From: DATBLE01 sp963791425
Lineage (GTDB): Bacteria > Actinomycetota > Thermoleophilia > Gaiellales > Gaiellaceae
Direction of reading: 5' to 3'
Assembly: GCA_963791425.1 (NCBI GenBank)
Contig: CAWBSE010000008.1
Location: 248,001 to 312,000 of the forward strand
Length of the DNA stretch: 64,000 bases
Below, piece after piece: positions 30,941 to 39,495 of this stretch. The stretch's first letter is position 1; every line of letters begins with the position of its first letter. The notes under the pieces were generated by a model that had not been told where the DNA came from, did no database searches, and saw nothing but the letters and a program-made list of their open reading frames with translations. The translations under genes were made by a program, and so were the position numbers.

Positions 30941-31101
30941 CCCCAAGCTTGGACGAGTGACCCGGACCCCGAGGGCATCGGAGCGGGGGTGCACCGAGGA
31001 TGCACGAGAACGCAAGACATGGCGACTCGCGCCCGCCATGGACGGGTGCAAACGGGCATAGCTACGCAAAAACGGGATAGAAAGACCCTCCCCCGACTTC
31101 A
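30941..31101. other. Right arm of island 1, no gene
   Basis: No coding potential stands out. Bases 30987-31101 align with 39832-39946 at equal length (115 nt), including GGGTGCACCGAGG-TGCACGAGAACGC with the fourteenth base varying, then a variable middle and ACGGGC/GCTACGC blocks. These are candidate arm-type integrase binding sites. Confidence 0.55.
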
Positions 31102-31145
31102 ATGGTAAGGAGGGGGTCTCCGGTTCGAGTCCGGAAGAGGGCTTC
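31102..31145 (+). repeat. att core, copy 2
   Basis: Exact 44-bp copy of the tRNA-Thr 3' segment, without the 5' half of the tRNA. It is the junction between the two tandem islands. Confidence 0.88.
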
Positions 31146-31414
31146 CAAAATACCCCTGTAAATCGGGGCGTGTTGTTGCTCTCTCGGGCAACGGTCGGTG
31201 GCTCCGAGGGTGCACGGGGGTGCACGCCGGCCTCCGCGACCACACGCCGCAGACGGCAATCGGCTGACCCCTCTCTACCAAGGAGGCGGTCAGATCGCCG
31301 GTGGGATCAGGGATCGGTAGCCGCTCAGCAGCGGCATTCGCCGGCCGCCGAGACGGGGAGCGTTCATCCGGTGCGGATGATGCCTCGCCGCGGCCGTGCG
31401 TCGATGCTCGCCGC

Positions 31415-31768
31415 ATGAGCCAGCGGGGCCTCGATGTCCGGCGAACCCTCAGCGAGCGGGTGCGGCGCCCTGCGTTCGCACGACACGTGGGAGACGCTGC
31501 CGGCCTGATCGCGTACTTCGGGCCCCCGACCACAGACCTCCCGGCGTCGGTGCGGCTGAAGCGTGCACTCGTCCTTCGGCGGCGCGTACGCCTCACCTTC
31601 CAGAGCGCCGAGACGAAGCGGCGGCGGGGCGAGCAGCGGCGCGAGCTGCAGAACGGTGTGCTCGCGGTCGTTGCGCTCGGCGTCCTCGCACTTGCGCTCG
31701 GGCATCGACGAAAGACGCGAACGAACCATCCGGGCTCGGGCGAAACCGCACCAGTGGGAACCGCGTGA
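31415..31768 (+). CDS. Hypothetical single-helix membrane protein
   Basis: 117-118 residues from ATG 31415. An N-terminal basic, helical region (RGLDVRRTLSERVRRPAFARH, then DAAGLIAYFGPP) and a second basic segment (KRALVLRRRVRLTFQS) precede one hydrophobic helix (NGVLAVVALGVLALALG) near the C-terminus. The stop overlaps the next GTG (GTGA), supporting real translation. I do not recognise the family. High Arg content and a start chosen without a strong ribosome site lower certainty. Confidence 0.45.
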   Translation: MSQRGLDVRRTLSERVRRPAFARHVGDAAGLIAYFGPPTTDLPASVRLKRALVLRRRVRLTFQSAETKRRRGEQRRELQNGVLAVVALGVLALALGHRRKTRTNHPGSGETAPVGTA

Positions 31769-32139
31769 CGGCCGCCGAGGAAAAGGCGGTCGCGGAGCAG
31801 TTCCGGGCAGCGCTCGAGGCGGCCGTCCGGACCGGCGATCGCGAACCTGTCTATGCCCTCCTCGCGCATGACGTCGAATGGGTCATTCCCCAGCGCACGC
31901 TGCACGGGATCGACGAGATGAGGCAGGAGTGGACATGGGGCTCGTCTCCGGAGTACTTCGACTACGAGTTCGAGGAGGGCGACTGGACCGACCTCGGCGA
32001 CGGCCGGTTCGTCTGCGTCGTGCGCCAGGTGTACCGGGTGAAGGAGACCGGTGATTTCGCGTACGAGCAGAAGCGGCGCGTCCAGCTGACGATTCGCGAC
32101 GGCGCGATCGGCCGCTTCGAGCTCGGCCCATCCGCGTAA
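31765..32139 (+). CDS. SnoaL-like (NTF2-fold) protein
   Basis: 124 residues from GTG. The fold pattern is typical: EKAVAEQFRAALEAAVRTGD, YALLAHDVEWVIPQRTLHGI with the usual W-x-x-P after the first strand, DEMRQEWTWGSSPEYFDYEF, DGRFVCVVRQVYRVKETGDF, RRVQLTIRDGAIGRFELG. NTF2-like proteins include ketosteroid isomerase-like enzymes and ligand-binding proteins. No catalytic triad is evident. It overlaps the preceding gene by four bases. Confidence 0.78.
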   Translation: MTAAEEKAVAEQFRAALEAAVRTGDREPVYALLAHDVEWVIPQRTLHGIDEMRQEWTWGSSPEYFDYEFEEGDWTDLGDGRFVCVVRQVYRVKETGDFAYEQKRRVQLTIRDGAIGRFELGPSA

Positions 32140-32198
32140 GTGGCGGTCCCCCCTCGTCAGGCCGAGCTGCAGGCGCGCGGACTCGCATCATCGTTGAG

Positions 32199-32225
32199 TA
32201 TTGGGTCGTGGCGATGTTGCCAATA
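32199..32225. promoter_or_regulatory. Inverted repeat in front of the MFS gene
   Basis: TATTGG (32199-32204) and CCAATA (32220-32225) form an inverted repeat with a 15-base spacer 11 bases before GTG 32237. The spacing suits a TetR or MarR-type dimer, but no repressor gene is adjacent. Confidence 0.35.
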
Positions 32226-32236
32226 GGGTCGTGGTT

Positions 32237-33874
32237 GTGACAGCTGCGCCGACCGCGTCTTCCGCCGCCGCCAAGGCTTCGGGTCTGGTGCTGCTCACGT
32301 TGGCGGCGGCGCAGTTCGTGATGGCGCTGGACATGACGGTGATGAACACGGCGATCGCGACCGTCGCCAGGGACGTCGGGACCGACGTGACCGGGATTCA
32401 GTTGGCGATCACGCTGTACACGCTGGTGATGGCGTCCTTCATGATCACCGGCGGCAGGGTCGGCGAGATCATCGGGCGCAAGCGGGCGTTCACGATCGGG
32501 TGCATCGTCTACGCGTGCGGGTCGCTGACGACGGCGCTGTCTCACAGCCTGACGGTGCTGATCATCGGCTGGTCGTTCCTGGAGGGCTTCGGCGCGGTGT
32601 TGATCTTTCCGGCGATCGTTGCGCTCGTCGCCTCGAACTTCGGAAAACCGGACCGGCCACGCGCGTACGGGCTGGTGGCGGCTGCGGGCGCGATGGCGGC
32701 TGCGGTGGGGCCGGTGATCGGCGGCTTCTTCACGACCTATGCCTCGTGGCGGTGGGTGTTCGTCAGCGAGGTGCTGATCGTGATCGTGATCCTCGCCCTG
32801 GCGCGGCGGGTGAACGACACACCACCCGAGAAAGGCGCCAAGCTCGACCTGGTCGGCACCGGGCTGTCGGCGGCCGGCCTCGGGCTGATCGTGATCGGCA
32901 TCCTGAAATCGGGTGCGTGGGGGTTCGTGCGGGCCAAGCCGGGTGCCCCCGAGTGGCTCGGGCTTTCGCCGGTGATCTGGCTCGTGCTCGCGGGCTGCGT
33001 GGTGGTGGGCCTGTTCCTGATGTGGGAGAACCGGCGGATCGCGCGCGGCCAGGCTGCGCTGATCGACCCGAAGATGCTGCGGAACATCCAGTTGCGCGAC
33101 GGCGTCACCTCGTTCTTCTTCCTGTTCCTGGTGCAGGCCGGGATCTTCTTCGTCGTTCCGCTGTTCCTGTCGGTGGCGCTCGGCCTGTCGGCGGTCGCGA
33201 CCGGCATGCATCTGCTGCCGCTCTCGCTGATGCTGCTGCTCTTCGCCGCCGGAGTCCCCAAGGTGTTTCCGCATGCGAACCCGCGACGGGTCATCCGCCT
33301 CGGCTTCATCGCGATGTTCGGAGGGCTCGTGCTCCTGCTCTTCCTGCTGGACTACGGCGCCGGTGCGGAGATCGTCACCTGGCCGCTGCTGCTCGCCGGT
33401 GCCGGGATCGGCTCGATCGCCTCACAGCTGGGGGCCGTGACCGTGTCCGCGGTCCCCGACGAACAGAGCGGCGAAGTCGGCGGAATCCAGAACACTGGGA
33501 CGCAGCTCGGCGCGTCGATCGGCACCGCGCTGGCGGGCGCCGTCCTCATCTCCGCGCTGACCGCCTCGTTCCTCACCGGCGTCCAGAACAACCCTGCCGT
33601 CCCCAACCGCGTCGCCGCCCAGGCACAGACGAGCCTCGCCGGCGGCGTCCCGTTCATCTCCGACGCCGACCTGAAGGCCGCGCTCTCCGACGCGCACGTC
33701 CCGCCGAGGAAAGCCGACGCGATCGTTCAGACAAACGAGCAGAGCCGGATCGACGGGCTGCGCGTCGCCGTGTCGATCATGGCGCTGTTCGCGCTCATCG
33801 CCCTGCTGTTCACCGGAGGCATCCCAACAGTGCAACCGGGCGCCCAAACCAAGCCCGACCCACCACCGACTTAG
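32237..33874 (+). CDS. MFS drug exporter, DHA2 (14-TM) family
   Basis: 545 residues from GTG 32237 (TTG 32201 is an in-frame alternative). It has 14 membrane segments, with LDMTVMNTAIATVARDVGTD in helix 1, motif A GGRVGEIIGRKRAF and the motif C-like AMAAAVGPVIGGFFTTYASW. The long loop before the last helix (residues about 440-510) is polar. It is related to, but clearly distinct from, the exporter in island 1, so the two islands carry similar cargo rather than copies. Probably a drug or fatty-acid/lipid exporter, substrate unknown. Confidence 0.88.
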   Translation: MTAAPTASSAAAKASGLVLLTLAAAQFVMALDMTVMNTAIATVARDVGTDVTGIQLAITLYTLVMASFMITGGRVGEIIGRKRAFTIGCIVYACGSLTTALSHSLTVLIIGWSFLEGFGAVLIFPAIVALVASNFGKPDRPRAYGLVAAAGAMAAAVGPVIGGFFTTYASWRWVFVSEVLIVIVILALARRVNDTPPEKGAKLDLVGTGLSAAGLGLIVIGILKSGAWGFVRAKPGAPEWLGLSPVIWLVLAGCVVVGLFLMWENRRIARGQAALIDPKMLRNIQLRDGVTSFFFLFLVQAGIFFVVPLFLSVALGLSAVATGMHLLPLSLMLLLFAAGVPKVFPHANPRRVIRLGFIAMFGGLVLLLFLLDYGAGAEIVTWPLLLAGAGIGSIASQLGAVTVSAVPDEQSGEVGGIQNTGTQLGASIGTALAGAVLISALTASFLTGVQNNPAVPNRVAAQAQTSLAGGVPFISDADLKAALSDAHVPPRKADAIVQTNEQSRIDGLRVAVSIMALFALIALLFTGGIPTVQPGAQTKPDPPPT

Positions 33875-33933
33875 ACGGACCCCGCCGCTCGAGCGGCAGA
33901 CCTGATCTCGTCTCGGCACGATATGTTCGCCGC

Positions 33934-34782
33934 GTGAGCACGGCCGAGAGAGCGGCTCCTCGGGGCCGGGTGAAGGCGGTGCACGGTTGGCTGACCCGGC
34001 GGGCCGATGGTCCGCTCGGCCGGCTCGCGTTGCAGTGGTTCCGCGCCTACTTCGCCGCGAGCCGCAGTTCGGGGTGCGCGGTGACCGTCTATTCGATGCT
34101 GTCGGTCGTCCCGGTCGTGTTGGTCACGATCGCGTACCTCCACCCTTCGGGGAACGACACGAACGCGTTCGCGGAACGGCTGATCGACCACCTGAAACTG
34201 AACGGCGCCACTGCGAGTCTCGTCCACGACACCTTCGGGAGCGCCTCCTCGAACGCGCTCGGGGCCTCTATCGCGGCCGTCGTCGGCTTCCTCCTGTGGG
34301 GTATCGGGATCGGGCAGATCTACCAGGACGTCTACGCTCGCGCCTGGGGTCTCACGGTCGGATCGCTTGCCGACCAGGGGCTGTTCACGATCTTCTTCTT
34401 CGTCCTGAGTGGGGCGTGCGCGCTGGCCGTCGTCTCCGCTGGAGGGCTCCGCGAAATGGGCTGGGTCGTGCTGGTGCCCGCCTGGCTGGTCGGGTCGACG
34501 ATCTTCTGGTTGTGGGTGCCGCGCTTTCTGCTCCACCGGAGAATCGCCCTCCGCGCCCTGCTGCCCGGCGCGCTGCTCGCCTCCCTCGTCCTCGGGGGCA
34601 CGATCGCCGTCGCGCCGCTGTTCGTCGCGGCTCCGATGAACGCGAACGGCAAGATGTTCGGCGCCTTCGGCGTCGTCCTGACCGTGCTCGGCTACGCGTT
34701 CGCCCTGATCACGATGTCGCTGGTCTGCGCGGTCTTCTCCCCGGTCTGGGCGAGTTGGCGGCAGACCGAACAACACCGCTGA
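33934..34782 (+). CDS. YihY-family (virulence factor BrkB-like) inner membrane protein
   Basis: 282 residues from GTG. The YihY/UPF0761 pattern of six membrane helices is visible: AVTVYSMLSVVPVVLVTIAYL, IAAVVGFLLWGIGIGQIYQDVYARAWG, GLFTIFFFVLSGACALAV, VVLVPAWLVGSTIFWLW and two C-terminal helices. The family was once misnamed RNase BN. Its biochemical role is unsettled. ATG 33923 is followed by an early stop, so GTG is used. A hairpin at 34786 follows the stop. Confidence 0.8.
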   Translation: MSTAERAAPRGRVKAVHGWLTRRADGPLGRLALQWFRAYFAASRSSGCAVTVYSMLSVVPVVLVTIAYLHPSGNDTNAFAERLIDHLKLNGATASLVHDTFGSASSNALGASIAAVVGFLLWGIGIGQIYQDVYARAWGLTVGSLADQGLFTIFFFVLSGACALAVVSAGGLREMGWVVLVPAWLVGSTIFWLWVPRFLLHRRIALRALLPGALLASLVLGGTIAVAPLFVAAPMNANGKMFGAFGVVLTVLGYAFALITMSLVCAVFSPVWASWRQTEQHR

Positions 34783-34785
34783 ACT

Positions 34786-34811
34786 GAGCCGCGTCCGCGC
34801 GCGGCTCTTCT
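34786..34811 (+). terminator. Hairpin terminator after the YihY gene
   Basis: GAGCCGC (34786-34792) pairs with GCGGCTC (34801-34807) around a short GC loop and is followed by TTCTC. It lies 4 bases after the stop of the YihY-like gene. The weak T tract makes this a moderate call. Confidence 0.5.
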
Positions 34812-34836
34812 CGCCCGCCATCGTGGAGGGCGCTCC

Positions 34837-35820
34837 GTGCCGACGAGATCCCCGCGACTGCTTCGAGTAGCGTGCCGGGCAGTGAACCGCCAGGGCGACA
34901 CACGCGTGTCCGACCCCCTACTCCACGACGGGGAAGAGCAACCCCCGGGGCCGGACGCGTCGACGGCCGGACGCATGCGCCGCCTCGTCGGCGCCATCGG
35001 CGATAGCGACGAGGCGACGGTCGAGGAGCAGATCCTGCGCCTGAGCCGCTCGCGGCGCGTGTTCGCCCCCCTTTCGTTCGTGGTCGGCGGCTTCGTGATG
35101 GTCTTCGACGGGGTCAAGTTGCTGTTCTCCAACTGGCGGCTCTTGCTCGTTCAGGTCGTGCCGGCGATGTGGATCTGGGTCGCGATGATGGACCTCAAGG
35201 CCCACGTACTCCACGGCAAGTCGTTCCACGTGCTGCACGGACCGGTCCTGATTCCGCTGGTGCTCGCGGTCGTCGCGATCACCGCGGCCAGCTTCTTCCT
35301 CAACGCCGTCTTCGGGTTCGTCATCGCTCAACCAGGCCCCCCCGAGGTCCGGCCGGCGTTCGCACAAGCCCGAGCTCACCGAAGGCCCATCTTCATCTCG
35401 GGCGCGGTTGTCGGCCTCGCCCTCGGCCTGTCGACGCTGGTCGTCACCCGCTGGGGGAGTCCGTGGTTCGCGATCTCGCTGAGCATCGTCATCGCCGTGA
35501 TGATGGTCTGCTACATCGCCGTGCCGGCGCGTCTGATCGGCGTGAAGCCCGCCGGGTCACGACGGGACAAGCTGGCTATCGGCGCCGTGGGCGGCGCGCT
35601 GAGCGCCGTGGTCTGCACGCCGCCCTACCTGCTCGGCCGGATCGGCATCCTGATGCTCGGGTCGCCGGTACTCCTCATCCCCGGAATCATCCTCATCGCG
35701 GTCGGGGTCACACTGCAGGCGGGCGCGACCGGGGCGGTCAGGACGGTCAAGATGAGCGCCAAGCTGGTCGGCACGGACAGACCGGCCGTTGCGGCCAAGG
35801 AGAGCCCTCAGAAGTCTTGA
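34837..35820 (+). CDS. Hypothetical polytopic membrane protein
   Basis: 327 residues from GTG 34837, preceded by GTGGAGGG. A charged N-terminal ~80 residues is followed by about six hydrophobic segments: LLLVQVVPAMWIWVAMM, VLIPLVLAVVAITAASFFL, FISGAVVGLALGLSTLVV, PWFAISLSIVIAVMMVCYI, and two near the C-terminus around VVCTPPYLLGRIGILML. The stretch VVPAMWIWVAMMDLKAHVLH contains aromatic and His residues. I do not recognise the family. The pattern resembles actinobacterial membrane proteins of unknown function. Confidence 0.65.
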   Translation: MPTRSPRLLRVACRAVNRQGDTRVSDPLLHDGEEQPPGPDASTAGRMRRLVGAIGDSDEATVEEQILRLSRSRRVFAPLSFVVGGFVMVFDGVKLLFSNWRLLLVQVVPAMWIWVAMMDLKAHVLHGKSFHVLHGPVLIPLVLAVVAITAASFFLNAVFGFVIAQPGPPEVRPAFAQARAHRRPIFISGAVVGLALGLSTLVVTRWGSPWFAISLSIVIAVMMVCYIAVPARLIGVKPAGSRRDKLAIGAVGGALSAVVCTPPYLLGRIGILMLGSPVLLIPGIILIAVGVTLQAGATGAVRTVKMSAKLVGTDRPAVAAKESPQKS

Positions 35821-35836
35821 ACCGTGTGCCTGCCGG

Positions 35837-36481
35837 TCAGGTCGATGCCGGTGCGGGCGGTGGTGTCTGATCGCCGCGAATTCTCAGCAGCGCGTAGACG
35901 GCGATGACGAGGTAGCCGATCGCGGCCACCCTGGGGGCGAAGATCGCGAGCACGATCACGCCGATGTAGAAGCCGTGGTTCGGCGTCGTCGCGATCAGGA
36001 GCGCGCTGACCTCCTTCTCGGTCACCTCCGGCCTGAGGAGATCGCGCTCGCGGGCGATCGAGGCCCACAGTGCGCCGACCAGGAGCGAGATGACGAGCAG
36101 CGTGCCGCCGTAGAAGATTACGGCGGCACGCTCGGCGCTCGTGTCATGGATCGCCTCGGCCATGAGCTTGGTCGGGAAAGGCAGGAACGCGACCGCCATC
36201 AACAGCACGAGGTTGACGACCATGACCCGTTGGTTCGCGTACTGCAGGCGCCGGAAGATGCCGTGGTGAGCGAGCCAGATCCCTCCGATCGTGAGGAAGC
36301 TCGTCGCATATGCCAGGTAGGAGGGCCACTGGTCGGCGATGCCGCGCCAGAGGTTGTCGAACGAGGCCTCGGGGACACCCACCTCGAGGATGAGCAGTGT
36401 GATCGCGATCGCGAACACACCGTCGCTGAACGCCTCGATACGGCCGGTACCCCAGCGATTTCCCACGACACCGTCGTTCAA
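35837..36481 (-). CDS. TMEM175-family (DUF1211) potassium channel-like protein
   Basis: 214 residues. The signature RIEAFSDGVFAIAITLLILE (R-x3-FSDGVFAIA-T) at the N-terminus defines the family. Bacterial members are tetrameric K+ channels with a leucine/isoleucine gate rather than a TVGYG filter. Six helices follow, including YLAYATSFLTIGGIWLAHHG and VIVLAIFAPRVAAIGYLVI. It is convergent with the preceding membrane protein (16 bases apart) and 38 bases downstream of a classical K+ channel gene on the same strand. Confidence 0.87.
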   Translation of the reverse strand: MNDGVVGNRWGTGRIEAFSDGVFAIAITLLILEVGVPEASFDNLWRGIADQWPSYLAYATSFLTIGGIWLAHHGIFRRLQYANQRVMVVNLVLLMAVAFLPFPTKLMAEAIHDTSAERAAVIFYGGTLLVISLLVGALWASIARERDLLRPEVTEKEVSALLIATTPNHGFYIGVIVLAIFAPRVAAIGYLVIAVYALLRIRGDQTPPPAPAST

Positions 36482-36519
36482 CGGCGACGCAGCCGCTCCT
36501 GTCCGGCCGGGAAGCTCGC

Positions 36520-37035
36520 TCAGCTCTTGCCGAGGTCTCGGAGCATCGACTCGAGACGGTCGAGGCGCTTGTCGAGATCGTCGAAGCGGGCCTCGACCCG
36601 TGCCTCATGCGTGTCCTCTTCCGTCTCCTCGGCGGCGGCACGCTCGCTCTGGGCGCGGGCGATGAACGTCGAGGTGATCGCGGCCGTGATGATTGCCAGG
36701 AAGGCGATTCCCTCGAGCATCACGAGCGCGGCGACGAGTCGGCCGGCGACGTCTTTCGGCGTGACATCGCCGTAGCCGACCGTCGTCACCGTCTGCAGCG
36801 CCCACCACATACCGAGCCCGACGCTGGAGTACTCATGGGGGTCGAGCACCCTGATCAGAACTCCGCCTCCGACGACGATGATCATCGTGGTCACGACGAT
36901 CACGCTCGCAGCGAGCCGAATCGAGGGCGGCTCGCGCAGGAATTTCGACAAGCGCCGCTCGATCGGATTCGGGCGTGGCACGGCGCGAATCTTCCGGCCG
37001 GGATCGACGACTCGTTGGCGCCGCGGGGCCGTCAC
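36520..37035 (-). CDS. Two-helix voltage-independent K+ channel
   Basis: 171 residues from GTG. Helix 1 (LAASVIVVTTMIIVVGGGV), pore loop ALQTVTTVGYGDVTP with the complete TVGYGD selectivity filter, helix 2 (LVALVMLEGIAFLAIITAAI), then a C-terminal coiled coil (ARFDDLDKRLDRLESMLRDL) likely to hold the tetramer. No RCK/TrkA_N or cyclic-nucleotide domain. Its place next to a TMEM175-like channel gives two unrelated K+ channel types in tandem, suggesting membrane-potential or osmotic-stress cargo. Confidence 0.92.
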   Translation of the reverse strand: MTAPRRQRVVDPGRKIRAVPRPNPIERRLSKFLREPPSIRLAASVIVVTTMIIVVGGGVLIRVLDPHEYSSVGLGMWWALQTVTTVGYGDVTPKDVAGRLVAALVMLEGIAFLAIITAAITSTFIARAQSERAAAEETEEDTHEARVEARFDDLDKRLDRLESMLRDLGKS

Positions 37036-37189
37036 CGGGGCATCATCTCCCCGGCACTACCCGGCTGCGCGTGCACAAAGCGATGCTCATCTCTACCTGA
37101 GAAGCCGATGGATCGTGTTCGCCGGAAGTCCACGCGGTCTGGTCCCCAATGGCTGCATCGGGTTGTTAGAGGCAGACCGGGAGCTTTCG

Positions 37190-37672
37190 CTAGCCGCGCC
37201 GATCGCGTCGCCGGTCGCGGCGGTTCATCCCGGCGAGCGAGACCGGCGACAGCGGCCGGCCGAACGGGTCGATGAACAGTGCAACCGGCCCCGCCTCCTT
37301 CGGCAGCGTGCCGTCGAGGACCTCGACCGAGTAGGTGAGGTCGCCGCCCTCGAGACGCGGATCCCGCAGCACGACGACGGTGTCCTCGGGGAAATCGTGC
37401 GCGGGGTCGAGGTAGGACAGGACGGCGTTGGGTGGGTCGTCGGCGAAGCTGTTCTCGCCTTCGTCCCAGACGTCCACGAAGTGCTCCGACGACATGTGGC
37501 CGACCTCACGCCTGGGCCGGTCGGCGAAGTAGAGCGTCGACGGCGACAGCGTCTTGAGGGTGATCTTGCCGTCGGCGGTCGTCAGTCCGTGCGCCGTTTG
37601 CATGAACAGCGACTCGATCTCCTCGAGGTGCTGCTCGGTGACCTCGGGGCTGTCGGAAACCTGGCTCATCAT
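37190..37672 (-). CDS. Hypothetical soluble protein
   Basis: 160 residues. It starts MMSQVSDSPEVTEQHLEEIE and contains a mixed alpha/beta domain (LFMQTAHGLTTADGKITLKT, LSPSTLYFADRPRREVGHM, FVDVWDEGENSFADDPPNAV, EDTVVVLRDPRLEGGDLTYS). The acidic composition and lack of signal or membrane segments suggest a cytoplasmic or cell-surface-released protein. The C-terminus is very basic. No family recognised. GGAGAGATG gives a good ribosome site. The 154 bases between it and the K+ channel gene hold nothing I can name. Confidence 0.6.
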   Translation of the reverse strand: MMSQVSDSPEVTEQHLEEIESLFMQTAHGLTTADGKITLKTLSPSTLYFADRPRREVGHMSSEHFVDVWDEGENSFADDPPNAVLSYLDPAHDFPEDTVVVLRDPRLEGGDLTYSVEVLDGTLPKEAGPVALFIDPFGRPLSPVSLAGMNRRDRRRDRRG

Positions 37673-37711
37673 CTCTCCTTGGTCAAGGTGTAGGAACGGG
37701 ACGAACGGGCA

Positions 37712-38281
37712 TCAGGAACCGCCGCTCGTCAGGGAGTTGCAGGCGCTCGAGCTCGCGAACGCGTTCTTCAACTCGCCCGTGTCGAGCCCCTGGATGTCCG
37801 TGAACGCCGTCTTGACCTGCGTTCCCATCGTCGCGAGCGTGGTCGTCACCGTTGAGACGGCAGCGAGCACGCCGCTCACGCCGGAGACGCCCTTGACCGC
37901 GTTCTCGATCGTGGTCACATCCTGCTGCAAGCTCGTCGAGAGCTGGTCGAGCGAGTCCTTCGCCTGCTGGCCGGCCTGGGTGTCGGGCTTGCCCAGCGCC
38001 TTCAGGTCGGAAGCGAGCGTCTCCGTTGCCGACTTCGCATCACCGGCCGCCGTCTGCAGCCCGCTCTTCGTCGGATCGCTCTTCACCGAGTCGACGGCCG
38101 ACTTGAGCGCCGCCTCCCAGGTCGTTATCGACGAGCAGACGCCGCTCGCCCAGGTCTCGGTCGCGGAGGCACTCGTGGTCGTCGTCGTCGAGCCGCCCCC
38201 ACTCGACGAGCCACAGCCTGCCGCGACGAACACCAACAACGATGCAACAACGACAAGGCTCTGCTTGTGAATGGATTTCAT
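37712..38281 (-). CDS. Helical lipoprotein
   Basis: 189 residues from ATG 38281 (GTG 38287 two codons upstream is possible). The lipoprotein signal ends in VFVAAGCGSSSGGG, followed by a Thr/Ser linker. The mature part is almost wholly helical with repeated Ala/Leu/Asp spacing (ETWASGVCSSITTWEAALKS, AKSATETLASDLKALGKP, AKDSLDQLSTSLQQDVTT), resembling a helical bundle. Two Cys residues (GVCSS and SSACNS) may link the first and last helices. Surface-anchored, function unknown. Confidence 0.75.
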   Translation of the reverse strand: MKSIHKQSLVVVASLLVFVAAGCGSSSGGGSTTTTTSASATETWASGVCSSITTWEAALKSAVDSVKSDPTKSGLQTAAGDAKSATETLASDLKALGKPDTQAGQQAKDSLDQLSTSLQQDVTTIENAVKGVSGVSGVLAAVSTVTTTLATMGTQVKTAFTDIQGLDTGELKNAFASSSACNSLTSGGS

Positions 38282-38340
38282 GGTCACGCTCTTTCGGCGG
38301 ATCAGAGGGCCGGCGCGTGCGCCGACCCTCCTTCCGCGAT

Positions 38341-38868
38341 CTACGAGCTGATCGCGTCCGACACCTCGTCCTGCGACTTCGCGAGCGCCTTCTGCAGCTC
38401 TTCGTAGTCGCCCGCGTCGATCGCCTGGTTGATCCGCTTGTCCGAGTTGACGAGAGCGGCCTCGACCTTGTCCGCATACTGGTCGTCGACGACCGCCACC
38501 ACAGCAGAGGATCCCGGCGGCAGGTACTGCTCGAGGTCGACGCCCATCTTCTTCTCCTCATGCCGCTTCTTCAGCGCGCCGATCCCGGCGCCGATCCCGG
38601 CACCGATCACGGTCGCGGCAAGCAGCGGCGGCGCAAACAGCCCGACCACCAGTCCGGCGGTCCCGCCGAGAACCGCACCGCCGCCGACGCGTCCGTCGCC
38701 GTGCTCGTCCACATCGACCTTGCCGTCCGCGTCGCGATTCATCACGACCGCACCGACGACCTGGTACTCGCCGTCGTCCTGCCCTGCCTTCAGCGCCTTG
38801 AAGTCCTCGGCAGCCGCACCGGCCTCCGAGTATGAGCCGACCACAAGCACGAGATTGTCACCGTCCAT
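38341..38868 (-). CDS. DUF1269 family protein
   Basis: 175 residues. The DUF1269 pattern is clear: an N-terminal strand/helix LVLVVGSYSEAGAAAEDFKAL, a region GQDDGEYQVVGAVVMNRDADG, a glycine-rich hydrophobic hairpin GGAVLGGTAGLVVGLFAPPLLAATVIGAGIGAG split by short turns, then PPGSSAVVAVVDDQYADKVE. GGAGGAG lies 2-8 bases before ATG 38868. A paralog starts at 63734. DUF1269 proteins are membrane-associated, of unknown role, and are common in stress regulons of this group. Confidence 0.84.
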   Translation of the reverse strand: MDGDNLVLVVGSYSEAGAAAEDFKALKAGQDDGEYQVVGAVVMNRDADGKVDVDEHGDGRVGGGAVLGGTAGLVVGLFAPPLLAATVIGAGIGAGIGALKKRHEEKKMGVDLEQYLPPGSSAVVAVVDDQYADKVEAALVNSDKRINQAIDAGDYEELQKALAKSQDEVSDAISS

Positions 38869-39132
38869 TGCTCCTCCTCTTCTAGGGTCTGTCGCCGAGC
38901 CCGCACGCACCGCTGCCCTGTGAGACCGTCGGGCGTCTTTCACCCAAGGCGAAGCGAGGTTCTCGGGCGACCGGCTCACGACCGCCTACGTGCTGGACTC
39001 GACCATCAACCTAGAACGTTCACGCCGCCCAGCATCATCCCAAAGAGATGATTCGGCGTGGCCTGCTGCCCCGAGCCCGACCAGGAACAGGATCCCCGAG
39101 GATCACTGTCTGTTGCATAGGGTTGCATCGCG

Positions 39133-39495
39133 ATGGATTACAAGAGCACGGTTTCCGACATCGTTCGCGTTGTCGAGGCAGTAGGTGCGGGAATCATGCT
39201 CGTCGGAGGATTCGGGGCGTTTCTGATCTTCCTCGTGCGGGTGTCCCAGCCCGAGCGTCGGCCCGGCTCCTACGAGGAGCTGCGGCGCAATCTCGGTCGC
39301 TCGATCCTGCTCGGCCTGGAAGTGCTGATCGTGGCCGACATCGTGCGGACGATCATCGTCGACCCGACTTACGAAAGCGTCGTCGTGCTGGGCGTGGTCG
39401 TCATCGTCCGGATCCTGCTGAGCTTCGCGCTCGAGGTCGAGATGGACGGCATGTGGCCCTGGAACCGCTGGCAGCGCAGGCCGCCCAGACCGTAG
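39133..39495 (+). CDS. DUF1622 family membrane protein
   Basis: 120 residues. It has a short acidic start (DYKSTVSDIVRVVEAVG), then three hydrophobic segments (AGIMLVGGFGAFLIFLV, SILLGLEVLIVADIVRTII, VVVLGVVVIVRILLSFALE). The central YEELRRNLGRSILLGLEVLI and final RILLSFALEVEMDG match the DUF1622 family. Function unknown; some members are linked to stress or K+ uptake loci. It is the last gene of island 2. Bases 39496-39831 downstream show no convincing gene. Confidence 0.82.
   Translation: MDYKSTVSDIVRVVEAVGAGIMLVGGFGAFLIFLVRVSQPERRPGSYEELRRNLGRSILLGLEVLIVADIVRTIIVDPTYESVVVLGVVVIVRILLSFALEVEMDGMWPWNRWQRRPPRP

Larger units (their letters stand above)
24506..31145. mobile_element. Genomic island 1 at tRNA-Thr
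   Basis: A 6.6-kb segment bounded by exact 44-bp direct repeats (in tRNA-Thr and at 31102). Cargo: MazEF-type toxin-antitoxin, DHA2 MFS exporter, a membrane serine hydrolase and a large MalT/LuxR regulator. No integrase or excisionase gene is visible, so it is either mobilised in trans or a decayed remnant. Its right arm shares 115 nt with the right arm of island 2. Confidence 0.62.

Noticed and set aside
31102..31145. Second and third tRNA-Thr genes
   Set aside because: Only the 3' half from the anticodon loop is present at 31102 and 39947. The acceptor 5' strand and D arm are absent, so they are att copies.
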